A stretch of 7,190 nt of DNA from Elusimicrobia bacterium RIFOXYB2_FULL_49_7 (GTDB lineage Bacteria > Fibrobacterota > OXYB2-FULL-49-7). Shown piece after piece: positions 1 through 6,098 of this stretch. Each line of letters begins with the position of its first letter. Within the stretch, counting starts at the first letter, position 1. The notes under the pieces were generated by a model. The model was given only the letters and a program-made list of their open reading frames with translations, was not told the DNA's origin and ran no database searches. The stretch covers positions 4,998 to 12,187 of the forward strand of contig MGVN01000047.1 in assembly GCA_001800515.1 (NCBI GenBank). The letters run 5' to 3'. Made by a program: the position numbers and the translations under genes.

Positions 1-691
1 CGGGGCCGGTAAAAATGGTAAGCGTATTCTTCAATACCTTTGCTGCATAGGCAAGCGCATCCGCCGGACTCACCGAACCGTCAGTCCATATGTCAAGAAT
101 CAGCTTATCATAATTCGTGATCTGTTCGACGCGCGTATTCTCAACTTCGTAGTTTACCTTCGATACAGGTGAGAACAATGCATCAAGAAGGATGGTGTTC
201 GCGGGATGGCGGCTCGCCTTATTCTCTTCGGCAAGCACATACCCTTTCCCGCGGGTTACTTCCATTTCGATCTCGATCTCTATCCCGGCATCCAGCGTTG
301 CGATGGGCTGATCAGGAGTAAGGATCTCGATATTTGCATGAGGCTCAATATCCTTTGCGTAGACGACACCTTCTTTTTTAATGCGGAAATAAAGCGTTTC
401 AGGGCCTGCGGTGTACATCTTCAGCCGAACCTTCTTCAGGTTCAGGATAATATTGGCGACATCTTCCTTCACGCCTCTGAGCACGGAGAATTCGTGCAGG
501 GCTCCCTTGATGCGCACTGCGGTTATTGCGGCGCCTTCAAGGCTTGAAAGGAGTATGCGGCGAAGCGAATTCCCGATGGTGTGTCCATAGCCGCGCTCAA
601 AAGGTTCCGCTGCAAAGCGGCCGTACTTGGGAGTGGCTGTTTTTTCATCGAGTACAAGCTTGCGCAATTTTTCTAAATCTGGCGTCTTCAT
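1..691 (-). CDS. rpoA: DNA-directed RNA polymerase subunit alpha (5' part)
   Basis: The RNA polymerase alpha subunit dimerises to start core enzyme assembly, and its C-terminal domain contacts promoter DNA and activators. Only the first 230 codons are here; the gene runs off the left edge. The translation starts MKTPDLEKLRKLVLDEKTAT and shows the N-terminal-domain hallmark FERGYGHTIGNSLRRILLSS (about residues 31-50), then GALHEFSVLRGVKEDV, ATLDAGIEIEIEMEVTRGKGYV, VENTRVEQITNYDKLILDIWTDGS and the dimerisation helix SPADALAYAAKVLKN. The usual HEFSTIPGV motif reads HEFSVLRGV. The ATG at 689-691 has a GAGG (700-703) 8 nt upstream. The gene follows rpsD after a 79-nt spacer, the normal alpha operon order. 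The C-terminal domain and rplQ would lie outside the window. Identification is secure. Confidence 0.97.
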   Translation of the reverse strand, partial: MKTPDLEKLRKLVLDEKTATPKYGRFAAEPFERGYGHTIGNSLRRILLSSLEGAAITAVRIKGALHEFSVLRGVKEDVANIILNLKKVRLKMYTAGPETLYFRIKKEGVVYAKDIEPHANIEILTPDQPIATLDAGIEIEIEMEVTRGKGYVLAEENKASRHPANTILLDALFSPVSKVNYEVENTRVEQITNYDKLILDIWTDGSVSPADALAYAAKVLKNTLTIFTGP

Positions 692-770
692 AAATATAAC
701 CTCACTAGAGAGTCAGGGCTTAGGGTCAGGTTGTTGCTTTCCCCTCCCTATTCACTATCCCCTGTCATTA
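692..770 (-). other. rpsD-rpoA spacer with G-rich tract and degenerate repeats
   Basis: This 79-nt spacer carries no gene. In transcript sense it begins with a purine-rich G tract (GGGGATAGTG, then GGGAGGGGAAAG) and continues with two offset copies of a CCTGAC-type word (CCTGACC and CCCTGAC) before the rpoA ribosome binding site. No stem ends in a U run, so it is unlikely to terminate transcription. The G tract near 750-765 could pause or structure the RNA, but no regulator site can be named. Confidence 0.4.
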
Positions 771-1394
771 TTATTTCGAATACAATTCCACGATGAGCTG
801 GCTGTTGATCGCCTGCGGGAGATCCTCAGGCATCGGGACGCTGACCACCGCGCCGGCAATCTGCCCCTTGTCGAAGTTCAGCCATGAAGGAACCTGGCCG
901 GCATGTTCGACTGATTTCTTTACCTGAATATTTTCTTTCATCTTATCCTTGAGGGCGATTTTATCGCCGGCTTTCAACTGATAGGACGGAAGATTGACCT
1001 TGCGTTCATTCACGAGCACTTTGCCATGGCTGACAACCTGCCGAGCCATTTTCCTGGAAGCGACCAGGCCAAGGCGATAGACGACATTGTCGAGCCTGAG
1101 TTCAAGAAGCCGGAGAAGGTTCTCACCGGTAAGGCCTTTCAATCTTTCGGCACGCGAGAAATAGTGACGGAATTGTTCTTCGCTGAGCCCATAGATGCGG
1201 CGGGCTTTCTGCTTTTCACGCAAACGGCGTGCATATTCCGAAGTCTTTGAGCGCATTTTTTTCGGCTGGCCGGGAACATTCTTCCCTCTCTTGCTTTCGA
1301 GGGTACACTTTGAACTACAGCGCTCACCTTTGAGAAACAGTTTTTCTCTCTCGCGCCTGCATTGTTTACATACGGAACCTAAATAGCGTGACAT
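771..1394 (-). CDS. rpsD: 30S ribosomal protein S4, zinc-binding form
   Basis: S4 is a primary 16S rRNA-binding protein that nucleates the 5' domain of the small subunit. In E. coli it also represses translation of the alpha operon. The 207-residue product is of usual length. The N-terminus carries a zinc knuckle, Cys9-x2-Cys12-x13-Cys26-x3-Cys30; the last gap is one residue shorter than the CX4C of Thermus S4. LFLKGERC is typical of the family. The usual PPGQHG loop is altered to VPGQPKK (40-46). The S4 RNA-binding fold spans about 97-160 (LELRLDNVVYRLGLVASRK, then VSHGKVLVNERKV). The ATG at 1392-1394 follows a GGAGG at a 10-nt spacing, directly downstream of a tandem hairpin (see 1405-1441). 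It lies between rpsK and rpoA. Identification is secure. Confidence 0.98.
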   Translation of the reverse strand: MSRYLGSVCKQCRREREKLFLKGERCSSKCTLESKRGKNVPGQPKKMRSKTSEYARRLREKQKARRIYGLSEEQFRHYFSRAERLKGLTGENLLRLLELRLDNVVYRLGLVASRKMARQVVSHGKVLVNERKVNLPSYQLKAGDKIALKDKMKENIQVKKSVEHAGQVPSWLNFDKGQIAGAVVSVPMPEDLPQAINSQLIVELYSK

Positions 1395-1404
1395 GTATTA
1401 AAAA

Positions 1405-1441
1405 CCTCCCCGCCTCTGCGGCGGGCTCGCCTGGGACGAGC
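1405..1441 (-). promoter_or_regulatory. Tandem-hairpin leader ending on the rpsD ribosome binding site
   Basis: In transcript sense a stem GCUCG/CGAGC with a 7-nt loop (1425-1441) abuts a second stem CCCGCC/GGCGGG with loop GCAGA (1409-1425). The 3' arm of the second stem runs into the Shine-Dalgarno GGGGAGG (1405-1411). The rpsK leader has the same arrangement, the same second stem and the same 10-nt spacing to ATG. Folding would hold part of the ribosome binding site in the stem, so translational control is plausible, perhaps by a ribosomal protein such as S4. That role is inferred; a dispersed genomic palindrome is the main alternative. Confidence 0.55.
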
Positions 1442-1473
1442 TTTTCATAGATTATTGTATTGCAAAAAACACC

Positions 1474-1875
1474 TTATACGCGACGCGGCTTCGGCGGACG
1501 GCAACCGTCGTGCGGCACGGGCGTGATATCCCTGATCGAGGTGATCACTAAACCAGCAGCCTGCAAACCACGGATTGCGGTCTCGCGGCCGGGGCCGGGG
1601 CCCTTCACCATCACTGTCACCTGCTTCACACCGAGGTCGATCGCTCTTTTTGCAACGTTCGACGCCGTCATCTGCGCTGCAAACGGTGTCCCTTTTTTCG
1701 TCCCCTTGAATCCGCAGCTGCCCGCAGAGGACCAAACCAGCGACGCACCTTTTTCGTCTGTTATCGAAATGATGGTGTTGTTAAATGAAGACTGGACATA
1801 GGCTTTTGCAAGGCCACCTATAAAACGTACTCTCTTTTTTCCGCGTGGACTAACAGGTTTTTTTACATCAGTCAT
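1474..1875 (-). CDS. rpsK: 30S ribosomal protein S11
   Basis: S11 sits on the platform of the small subunit, close to mRNA in the E site. The 133-residue product is of normal length and shows [17 protein letters not shown] (27-43), [21 protein letters not shown] (48-68), [11 protein letters not shown] (88-98) and the C-terminus [17 protein letters not shown]. coli has PHNGC in that last motif; here residue 123 is encoded as Asp (GAC). I chose the ATG at 1873-1875, giving MTDVKKPV, which has a GGAGG (1886-1890) 10 nt upstream. A TTG at 1897-1899 would extend the frame by eight residues but overlaps the hairpin and the ribosome binding site, so it is rejected. It lies between rpsM and rpsD, as usual. 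Confidence 0.97.
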   Translation of the reverse strand: MTDVKKPVSPRGKKRVRFIGGLAKAYVQSSFNNTIISITDEKGASLVWSSAGSCGFKGTKKGTPFAAQMTASNVAKRAIDLGVKQVTVMVKGPGPGRETAIRGLQAAGLVITSIRDITPVPHDGCRPPKPRRV

Positions 1876-1885
1876 GAGATCATAA

Positions 1886-1925
1886 CCTCCCCGCCTCAAG
1901 GGCGGGCCAGCTCTTGAAAGCCGGC
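1886..1925 (-). promoter_or_regulatory. Tandem-hairpin leader ending on the rpsK ribosome binding site
   Basis: In transcript sense the first stem is GCCGGCU/AGCUGGC (7 bp with one G-U, loop UUCAAG, 1906-1925). It abuts a second stem CCCGCC/GGCGGG with loop CUUGA (1890-1906), and the 3' arm continues into GGGGAGG (1886-1892). The layout matches the rpsD leader, while the first stem differs in sequence yet still pairs, which suggests selection on RNA structure. Between this ribosome binding site and the rpsK start is a three-codon frame, ATG ATC TCA TGA, whose stop overlaps the rpsK ATG. Confidence 0.55.
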
Positions 1926-1960
1926 TTATTTCCTTTCGTTATATGGCTCGCACCATTAAT

Positions 1961-2350
1961 TTATTTTGCTGCTGCTTCCTTTGCTGCTTTTGATGCGCCG
2001 ACCGTTCTGCGTTTACCGCGACGCGTCCTTGCGTTTGTCTTTGTACGCTGGCCGCGAACCGGCAAGCTTCTGCGGTGACGATAGCCGCGATAGGAACCGA
2101 TATCCATGAGGCGTCTGATATGTGCCTGGATCTCTCTGCGAAGATCGCCTTCGACCTTAAAATTCTTTGTAATGATGGTATTGATCTTGTTGACCTCTTC
2201 TTCGGAGAGATCTTTCACTCTCTTGGTCGGGTCAACTTCTGCCTCTACCACCACCATGTCTGCGGTAGCTGGGCCAATACCATAGATATAGCGAAGCGCG
2301 ACATCCACTCTTTTATTTTTCGGTAAATCTATTCCGGCAACGCGAGCCAT
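1961..2350 (-). CDS. rpsM: 30S ribosomal protein S13
   Basis: S13 lies in the head of the small subunit, forms bridges to the large subunit and reaches the P-site tRNA with its basic tail. The 129-residue product begins [19 protein letters not shown], with [13 protein letters not shown] (22-34) in the helix-hairpin region, [20 protein letters not shown] (74-93), the conserved [20 protein letters not shown] (96-115) and a basic, Ala-rich end. It is a few residues longer than many S13 proteins because of the tail KAAKEAAAK. The ATG at 2348-2350 has a clear GGAGG (2358-2362) at 7 nt. It opens the classical alpha operon block after rpmJ. Confidence 0.98.
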   Translation of the reverse strand: MARVAGIDLPKNKRVDVALRYIYGIGPATADMVVVEAEVDPTKRVKDLSEEEVNKINTIITKNFKVEGDLRREIQAHIRRLMDIGSYRGYRHRRSLPVRGQRTKTNARTRRGKRRTVGASKAAKEAAAK

Positions 2351-2394
2351 TTGAAAACCTCCAGTTTGTATTTCTCGATCGATCTATGCAATGA

Positions 2395-2409
2395 CGACGG
2401 TAAGCGTCG
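2395..2409 (-). other. Small GC hairpin between rpmJ and rpsM
   Basis: In transcript sense CGACG/CGUCG forms a 5-bp stem with loop CUUAC, starting 4 nt after the rpmJ stop. There is no following U run, so it is not an intrinsic terminator. It may protect or punctuate the mRNA between L36 and S13. A 5-bp stem can arise by chance. Confidence 0.35.
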
Positions 2410-2413
2410 GTAA

Positions 2414-2527
2414 TTATCCCTGGCGCTGTTTGTGGCGCGGATCAGTGCACACTACCCTGACAACGCCTTTTCTTCTGATCACTTTGCACTTCTGGCATAT
2501 TGGCTTTACGGATGCACGGACTTTCAT
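2414..2527 (-). CDS. rpmJ: 50S ribosomal protein L36, zinc-ribbon form
   Basis: L36 is the smallest large-subunit protein and binds 23S rRNA. The 37-residue product begins [20 protein letters not shown] and ends DPRHKQRQG. Its zinc ligands are all present: Cys11-x2-Cys14, Cys27 and His32, so this is the zinc-containing type rather than the zinc-free paralogue. The ATG at 2525-2527 has GAGGAG (2534-2539) 6 nt upstream, and the TAA lies at 2414-2416. Its place between infA and rpsM is the standard one and supports the call. Confidence 0.97.
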   Translation of the reverse strand: MKVRASVKPICQKCKVIRRKGVVRVVCTDPRHKQRQG

Positions 2528-2621
2528 GGTTCACTCCTCAACAAATTTCTTATCTTTTCAACACTCTACCGCTCACTTCTCCGGGCTCACCGCGAGACTC
2601 AGCAAAACGAGCGGGCTACGG
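2528..2621 (-). other. infA-rpmJ spacer, longest gap in the window
   Basis: This 94-nt spacer holds no gene. A 6-bp complementary pair, CCGCTC (2609-2614 in transcript sense) with GAGCGG (2569-2574), encloses a 34-nt GC-rich loop, followed by an A/U-rich stretch and the rpmJ ribosome binding site. The long loop makes the stem only suggestive. No terminator tail and no convincing promoter are seen. Confidence 0.35.
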
Positions 2622-2840
2622 TCATTTTTCTCTATAGACAATCCGCCCCCGTGAAAGGTCATACGGAGACAACTCCAATTTCACTTTATCTCCGGGAAGT
2701 ATCTTAATATAATGCATACGCATCTTCCCGAAGATATGCGCAAGTACTTTATGTCCGCCTTCTATTTCAACGCGAAACATCGCATTGGGGAGCGCTTCAA
2801 GGATCCTGCCTTCTATCATTATTTTTTCTTCTTTTACCAT
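2622..2840 (-). CDS. infA: Translation initiation factor IF-1
   Basis: IF-1 is a one-domain OB-fold protein that occupies the A site of the 30S subunit during initiation. The 72-residue length equals that of E. coli IF-1, and the match is clear along the whole length: [21 protein letters not shown] (10-30), [24 protein letters not shown] (38-61), and LSRGRIVYR near the end. The AHISGKMR motif reads AHIFGKMR, with Phe at position 37 where Ser is usual. The ATG at 2838-2840 has GAGG (2845-2848) only 4 nt away, within a longer GTGAGGCGG. It follows map after 25 nt. Confidence 0.97.
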   Translation of the reverse strand: MVKEEKIMIEGRILEALPNAMFRVEIEGGHKVLAHIFGKMRMHYIKILPGDKVKLELSPYDLSRGRIVYREK

Positions 2841-2865
2841 ACCGCCTCACTTTACTCAATACTGC

Positions 2866-3651
2866 TTACTCTATTCTGGTAAGCACTTCACAGCCATTTT
2901 CGGTCACTGCCACCATATGTTCGAAATGCGCACAGAGCTTACTATCGACCGTCACTACAGTCCAATCATCTTCAAGGGTACGCACCGTGTTCTCGCCTGC
3001 GTTCACCATCGGTTCAATAGCAAAGACCATGCCGGGAACCAGCCTGAGGCCGGTGTGCGGTTGGCCGAAATTGGGAACTGGCGGGTCTTCGTGAAGCTTG
3101 CGTCCGATCCCGTGCCCTACATAATCACGAACAACGGAATATCCCGCCTGCTCCGCGTAGCTTTGTACTGCCCAGCCGATGTCGCCCATTCTATTGCCGG
3201 GCTTGACCTGTGCAATGGCGCGCTCAAGCGATTCGCTGGTAATTGCCATTAAGCGCTGCGCCTCAGGAGAAACCTTCCCTGCCGGGAATGTTCCGGCCAC
3301 ATCGCCATAAAAACCGTTATGGATCAAGCCGAGATCAATGCTGACAATATCGCCTTCCTTGATTATCCTGCCGGCGCTAGGGATCCCATGCACAAGCTCA
3401 TGATTGATCGAAACGCAGGCTGTCGCAGGATATCCCCTGTATCCAAGAAACGCGGGTTTGGCGCCTAAAGAACTGATTTCCTTATATGCCCTGTCATCAA
3501 TGTCTTTCGTCGTTATGCCGGGACGAAGCTGCTCCGACAAGATACGGAGAACCTTCGCTATCATCTGCCCCGAAATCCGGAGCTGTTCAAGTTCTGAGGA
3601 GCTTTTCAACTCAATGGTATATCGTGGAAAATTATTTTTCGATGACTGCAC
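2866..3651 (-). CDS. map: Type I methionine aminopeptidase (start uncertain)
   Basis: This metalloenzyme removes the initiator methionine from new proteins in the cytoplasm. The pita-bread fold metal ligands are complete: Asp in VSIDLG, Asp in FYGDVAG, His in YVGHGIG, Glu in FAIEPMV and Glu in HFEHMV, plus the substrate His in ELVHGIP. Their spacing equals that of E. coli MAP with a constant offset of two. The start is unclear. Homologues begin near M-I-x-x-K, and here that Met position is ACC (3616-3618). I give GTG at 3649-3651, which has AAGAG 5 nt upstream, adds 11 residues and overlaps adk by 20 nt. Alternatives are ATT (3613-3615), TTG (3607-3609), or ATG 3690 and TTG 3693 deep inside adk. 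The product is certain; the first codon is not. Confidence 0.93.
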   Translation of the reverse strand: MQSSKNNFPRYTIELKSSSELEQLRISGQMIAKVLRILSEQLRPGITTKDIDDRAYKEISSLGAKPAFLGYRGYPATACVSINHELVHGIPSAGRIIKEGDIVSIDLGLIHNGFYGDVAGTFPAGKVSPEAQRLMAITSESLERAIAQVKPGNRMGDIGWAVQSYAEQAGYSVVRDYVGHGIGRKLHEDPPVPNFGQPHTGLRLVPGMVFAIEPMVNAGENTVRTLEDDWTVVTVDSKLCAHFEHMVAVTENGCEVLTRIE

Positions 3652-4276
3652 AAAGACTCTTAAATACCTCTTCAACCGGCTTCGAACCATCAACTTCTCT
3701 CAGGACGCCCGCCTTCTTGTAATAGGCGATGAGAGGGCTGGTCTGTTCATCATACACTTTCAGGCGCTGCCTGACCGTTTCAGGGTTGTCATCTGCTCGA
3801 AGAATGACGGGGGAGGAACAAAGATCGCATATCCCTTCACTTTTCGGGGACTGCGATATAAGATTATAGCTGGCGCCGCATTTGCCGCATACCCTGCGGC
3901 TGGAGAGGCGTTTTACTATCTCTTCGTTATTCACCGCCATGGAAAGCACTCTGTCTATGCTTCTTCCCGAATCCGCAAGTACTTTATCAAGCGCCTGCGC
4001 CTGAGGGACCGTGCGAGGGAAGCCATCCAGAAGAAAACCGGCTTTACAATCCGCGCGTGTAAGCCGAACGTTAACGATCTCTATGACGACTTCATCCGGT
4101 ACCAGCTTGCCTGCGCTCATGTAACTCTGCAACTTTTTCCCGAGTTCTGAGCCGCTCGCCGCAGTCTCTCTGAAAATATCGCCGGTCGAGATGTGAGGGA
4201 CATTGTATTTTTGTGCTATTTTCTTTGCCTGGGTGCCTTTTCCGGCACCGGGAGGCCCTAGTAGTATCAAATTCAT
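3632..4276 (-). CDS. adk: Adenylate kinase, zinc-LID type
   Basis: Adenylate kinase interconverts ATP plus AMP with two ADP and keeps adenylate pools balanced in the cytoplasm. The 214-residue product has the P-loop GPPGAGKGT (7-15), the AMP-binding region STGDIFRE (30-37), LLDGFPRT (82-89) and the ATP-side motif DDNPETVRQRL (162-172) followed by YDEQTSPLI. The LID domain carries four cysteines, Cys130-x2-Cys133 and Cys150-x2-Cys153, a structural zinc site of the long-form enzyme. The ATG at 4274-4276 has AGGA (4282-4285) at 5 nt. It lies between secY and map, as in many bacteria, and its 3' end may overlap the map start. Confidence 0.98.
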   Translation of the reverse strand: MNLILLGPPGAGKGTQAKKIAQKYNVPHISTGDIFRETAASGSELGKKLQSYMSAGKLVPDEVVIEIVNVRLTRADCKAGFLLDGFPRTVPQAQALDKVLADSGRSIDRVLSMAVNNEEIVKRLSSRRVCGKCGASYNLISQSPKSEGICDLCSSPVILRADDNPETVRQRLKVYDEQTSPLIAYYKKAGVLREVDGSKPVEEVFKSLCAVIEK

Positions 4277-4291
4277 GGTATTCCTAACAGC

Positions 4292-4315
4292 GCTGCCGCA
4301 CCTGAACGACGCAGC
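4292..4315 (-). other. Possible hairpin in the secY-adk gap
   Basis: In transcript sense GCUGC and GCAGC (5 bp) enclose 14 nt just upstream of the adk ribosome binding site. The loop is large and no U run follows, so this is a weak structural candidate and not a terminator. Confidence 0.25.
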
Positions 4316-4322
4316 AAACGCT

Positions 4323-5651
4323 CTATTTTACATTGAACCAGCGGCCTTTTATTCTTCCTTCCTTCAAAAAGCCGTCATAATGACGCATGATAAGATGCGA
4401 CTCGATCTGTCCTACCGTATCAAGAGCAACGCCGACGACGATAAGGAGCGATGTGCCTCCAAAGAAGAACGGCGCGTTAAGAATGCTTCGAAGATAATCT
4501 GGCAGCACTGCAAGCGCCGCCACAAAAAGCGCGCCGCCGAGCGTGATCCGCTCGAGCACCGTTTGAATATACTGCGCGGTCGGTTCACCGGGACGAATCC
4601 CAGGGATGAACCCGCCCCACTTCTTCATATTCTCCGCCAGCTCTTTGGGGTTAAATGCCACGGAATTATAGAAGTAGCAGAAAAAGATGATAAGAGATGC
4701 GTAGATAAGCTCATAGAGCACTGTCGAACGATTCCACCAGCTTGACACCATCTTCGCCCAGTTCGCATCAGGGAAAAACTGCGCAATCGTCAACGGGGTG
4801 GAAAGTATCGATATGGCGAAGATAACGGCGATAACGCCGGACTGATCCACCTTCAACGGAAGAAAAGTGCTTGCCCCGCCATACATCTTTCTACCGACTA
4901 CCCGTTTTGCGTATTGAACGGGGATCTTGCGCTGTGCGGTTTCAACCCACACCACCAGGGTCATGACGACCAGTACCAGCGCGACAAGAAGCAGCACGGT
5001 AAAAAGCGAAATTTCATCGAGCCGGAGAAGCCTGAACACGTCTTGCACTGCCGAAGGCAACCCTTCAACGATACCGGCAAAAATGATAAGGGAAATGCCG
5101 TTGCCGACGCCTCGCTCAGTGATCTGTTCTCCGAGCCACATAATGAAGACTGTCCCCGTGACGAGCGTGACGACCGCCAGAGTGATCCAGGCGACAGAGG
5201 GATCGGAAACAATGGGCGTGCCTCCGGGAGTGGGCATTCTGCTCACTGCCATGGCAAGACCAAAAGACTGAATGAGCGCAAGTACCAGTGTGCCGTAACG
5301 TGTGATCTGGTTCAGTTTTTTTCTTCCGTGCTCGCCTTCCTTGGTGAGCCGGTCAAAATAGGGGATCACATGTGCTCCCTGGAGGAGGCTCATGATAATC
5401 GACGCATTGATGTAGGGCATGATGCCCATGGAAAAAATGGAGAGCCTGTTGAGAGCTCCGCCGGAGAACATGTCAAGGAATCCGAGCAGTGAATCGCGGT
5501 GTGCGTCAAACAGCGCTTTGAGCGCATCAGCGTTCACACCCGGAATCGGGATGGCAGCTCCGATACGGTATGCCACGATAATGGCAAGAGTGAAGAGCAC
5601 TCTTCTTTTCAACTCAGGAATTTTGAAAATATCTCCGAATGATTTAAGCAT
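4323..5651 (-). CDS. secY: Protein translocase subunit SecY
   Basis: SecY forms the protein-conducting channel of the Sec translocon in the cytoplasmic membrane, with SecE and SecG and driven by SecA. The 442-residue product has the expected ten hydrophobic segments, roughly 18-36, 75-95, 118-138, 154-174, 183-200, 217-237, 271-291, 311-331, 370-390 and 396-416. The plug region is GFLDMFSGGALNRLSIFSMG (57-76). GEQITERGVGNGISLIIFAG (174-193), the C5 loop FNPKELAENMKKWGGFIPG (333-351) and the C-terminal DTVGQIESHLIMRHYDGFLK (411-430) are family signatures. The ATG at 5649-5651 starts 3 nt after the rplO stop, with only a weak AGAGAAAG upstream, so coupled translation is likely. The stop is TAG. 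Confidence 0.98.
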   Translation of the reverse strand: MLKSFGDIFKIPELKRRVLFTLAIIVAYRIGAAIPIPGVNADALKALFDAHRDSLLGFLDMFSGGALNRLSIFSMGIMPYINASIIMSLLQGAHVIPYFDRLTKEGEHGRKKLNQITRYGTLVLALIQSFGLAMAVSRMPTPGGTPIVSDPSVAWITLAVVTLVTGTVFIMWLGEQITERGVGNGISLIIFAGIVEGLPSAVQDVFRLLRLDEISLFTVLLLVALVLVVMTLVVWVETAQRKIPVQYAKRVVGRKMYGGASTFLPLKVDQSGVIAVIFAISILSTPLTIAQFFPDANWAKMVSSWWNRSTVLYELIYASLIIFFCYFYNSVAFNPKELAENMKKWGGFIPGIRPGEPTAQYIQTVLERITLGGALFVAALAVLPDYLRSILNAPFFFGGTSLLIVVGVALDTVGQIESHLIMRHYDGFLKEGRIKGRWFNVK

Positions 5652-5654
5652 AGT

Positions 5655-6098
5655 TTATACTTTCTCTATCGAACCGCCGGCAGCCTTCACTTTTTCGAGG
5701 GCTGACTGCGAGAACGCATCGACTTTCACGGTCAACGCTTTCTTTATATCGCCTGTTCCCAGCACCTTAACGGGCAGTCCGCGTTTCACAAGCCCTTTCT
5801 TGCGGAGTTCCACAGGCGTAATAACGCTGTCCTTATCGAAAAGCTTGTCGAGTTCTTCAACATTGATGACCTGATATTCTACACGGAATTTGCTATTGAA
5901 ACCGCGTTTCGGGATCCTGCGGACAAGCGGTATCTGTCCGCCTTCAAAACCGGACATTTTTCCGTCACCCGAGCGGGCCCTCTGGCCTTTCATTCCACGT
6001 GTCGCGGAACCGCCATGACCTGATCCTTCTCCTCGGCCGATGATCTTTCTGCGATGGCGCGAACCACGGGCTGGCTTAAGATTTGATAGACCGATCAT
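5655..6098 (-). CDS. rplO: 50S ribosomal protein L15
   Basis: L15 is a late-assembling large-subunit protein whose extended N-terminal arm threads through 23S rRNA. The 147-residue product is of normal length. Its Gly/Arg-rich arm includes [20 protein letters not shown] (21-40) and [20 protein letters not shown] (42-61), then PKRGF; the C-terminal half is a globular domain ending AGGSIEKV. The ATG at 6096-6098 overlaps the rpsE stop in an ATGA, with AAGGA 3 nt upstream and GAGG 10 nt upstream, so the two genes are probably translationally coupled. rpmD, normally just upstream, is absent. Confidence 0.98.
   Translation of the reverse strand: MIGLSNLKPARGSRHRRKIIGRGEGSGHGGSATRGMKGQRARSGDGKMSGFEGGQIPLVRRIPKRGFNSKFRVEYQVINVEELDKLFDKDSVITPVELRKKGLVKRGLPVKVLGTGDIKKALTVKVDAFSQSALEKVKAAGGSIEKV

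Noticed and set aside
1440..1473. T-rich run after the rpsK stop as a terminator
   Set aside because: The T run comes before, not after, the GC hairpins in transcript sense, so it does not have the form of an intrinsic terminator.
1876..1899. Longer rpsK beginning at TTG 1897-1899
   Set aside because: The extra codons cover the ribosome binding site and one arm of the hairpin, and homologues start near the MTDVKK-type end at 1875.
3652..3693. map beginning at TTG 3693 or ATG 3690
   Set aside because: This adds about 25 residues not expected in type I enzymes and overlaps adk by about 60 nt with only a weak ribosome binding site; kept as an alternative only.
3404..4150. Plus-strand open frame of 248 codons opposite map and adk
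   Set aside because: It lies wholly antisense to two genes with intact catalytic motifs, has no recognisable domain, and its composition follows from the opposite strand.
4203..5492. Plus-strand frames of 180 and 192 codons opposite secY
   Set aside because: Antisense to a complete secY; the His/Asp/Lys-rich or Arg-rich translations are what a reversed membrane-protein gene gives.
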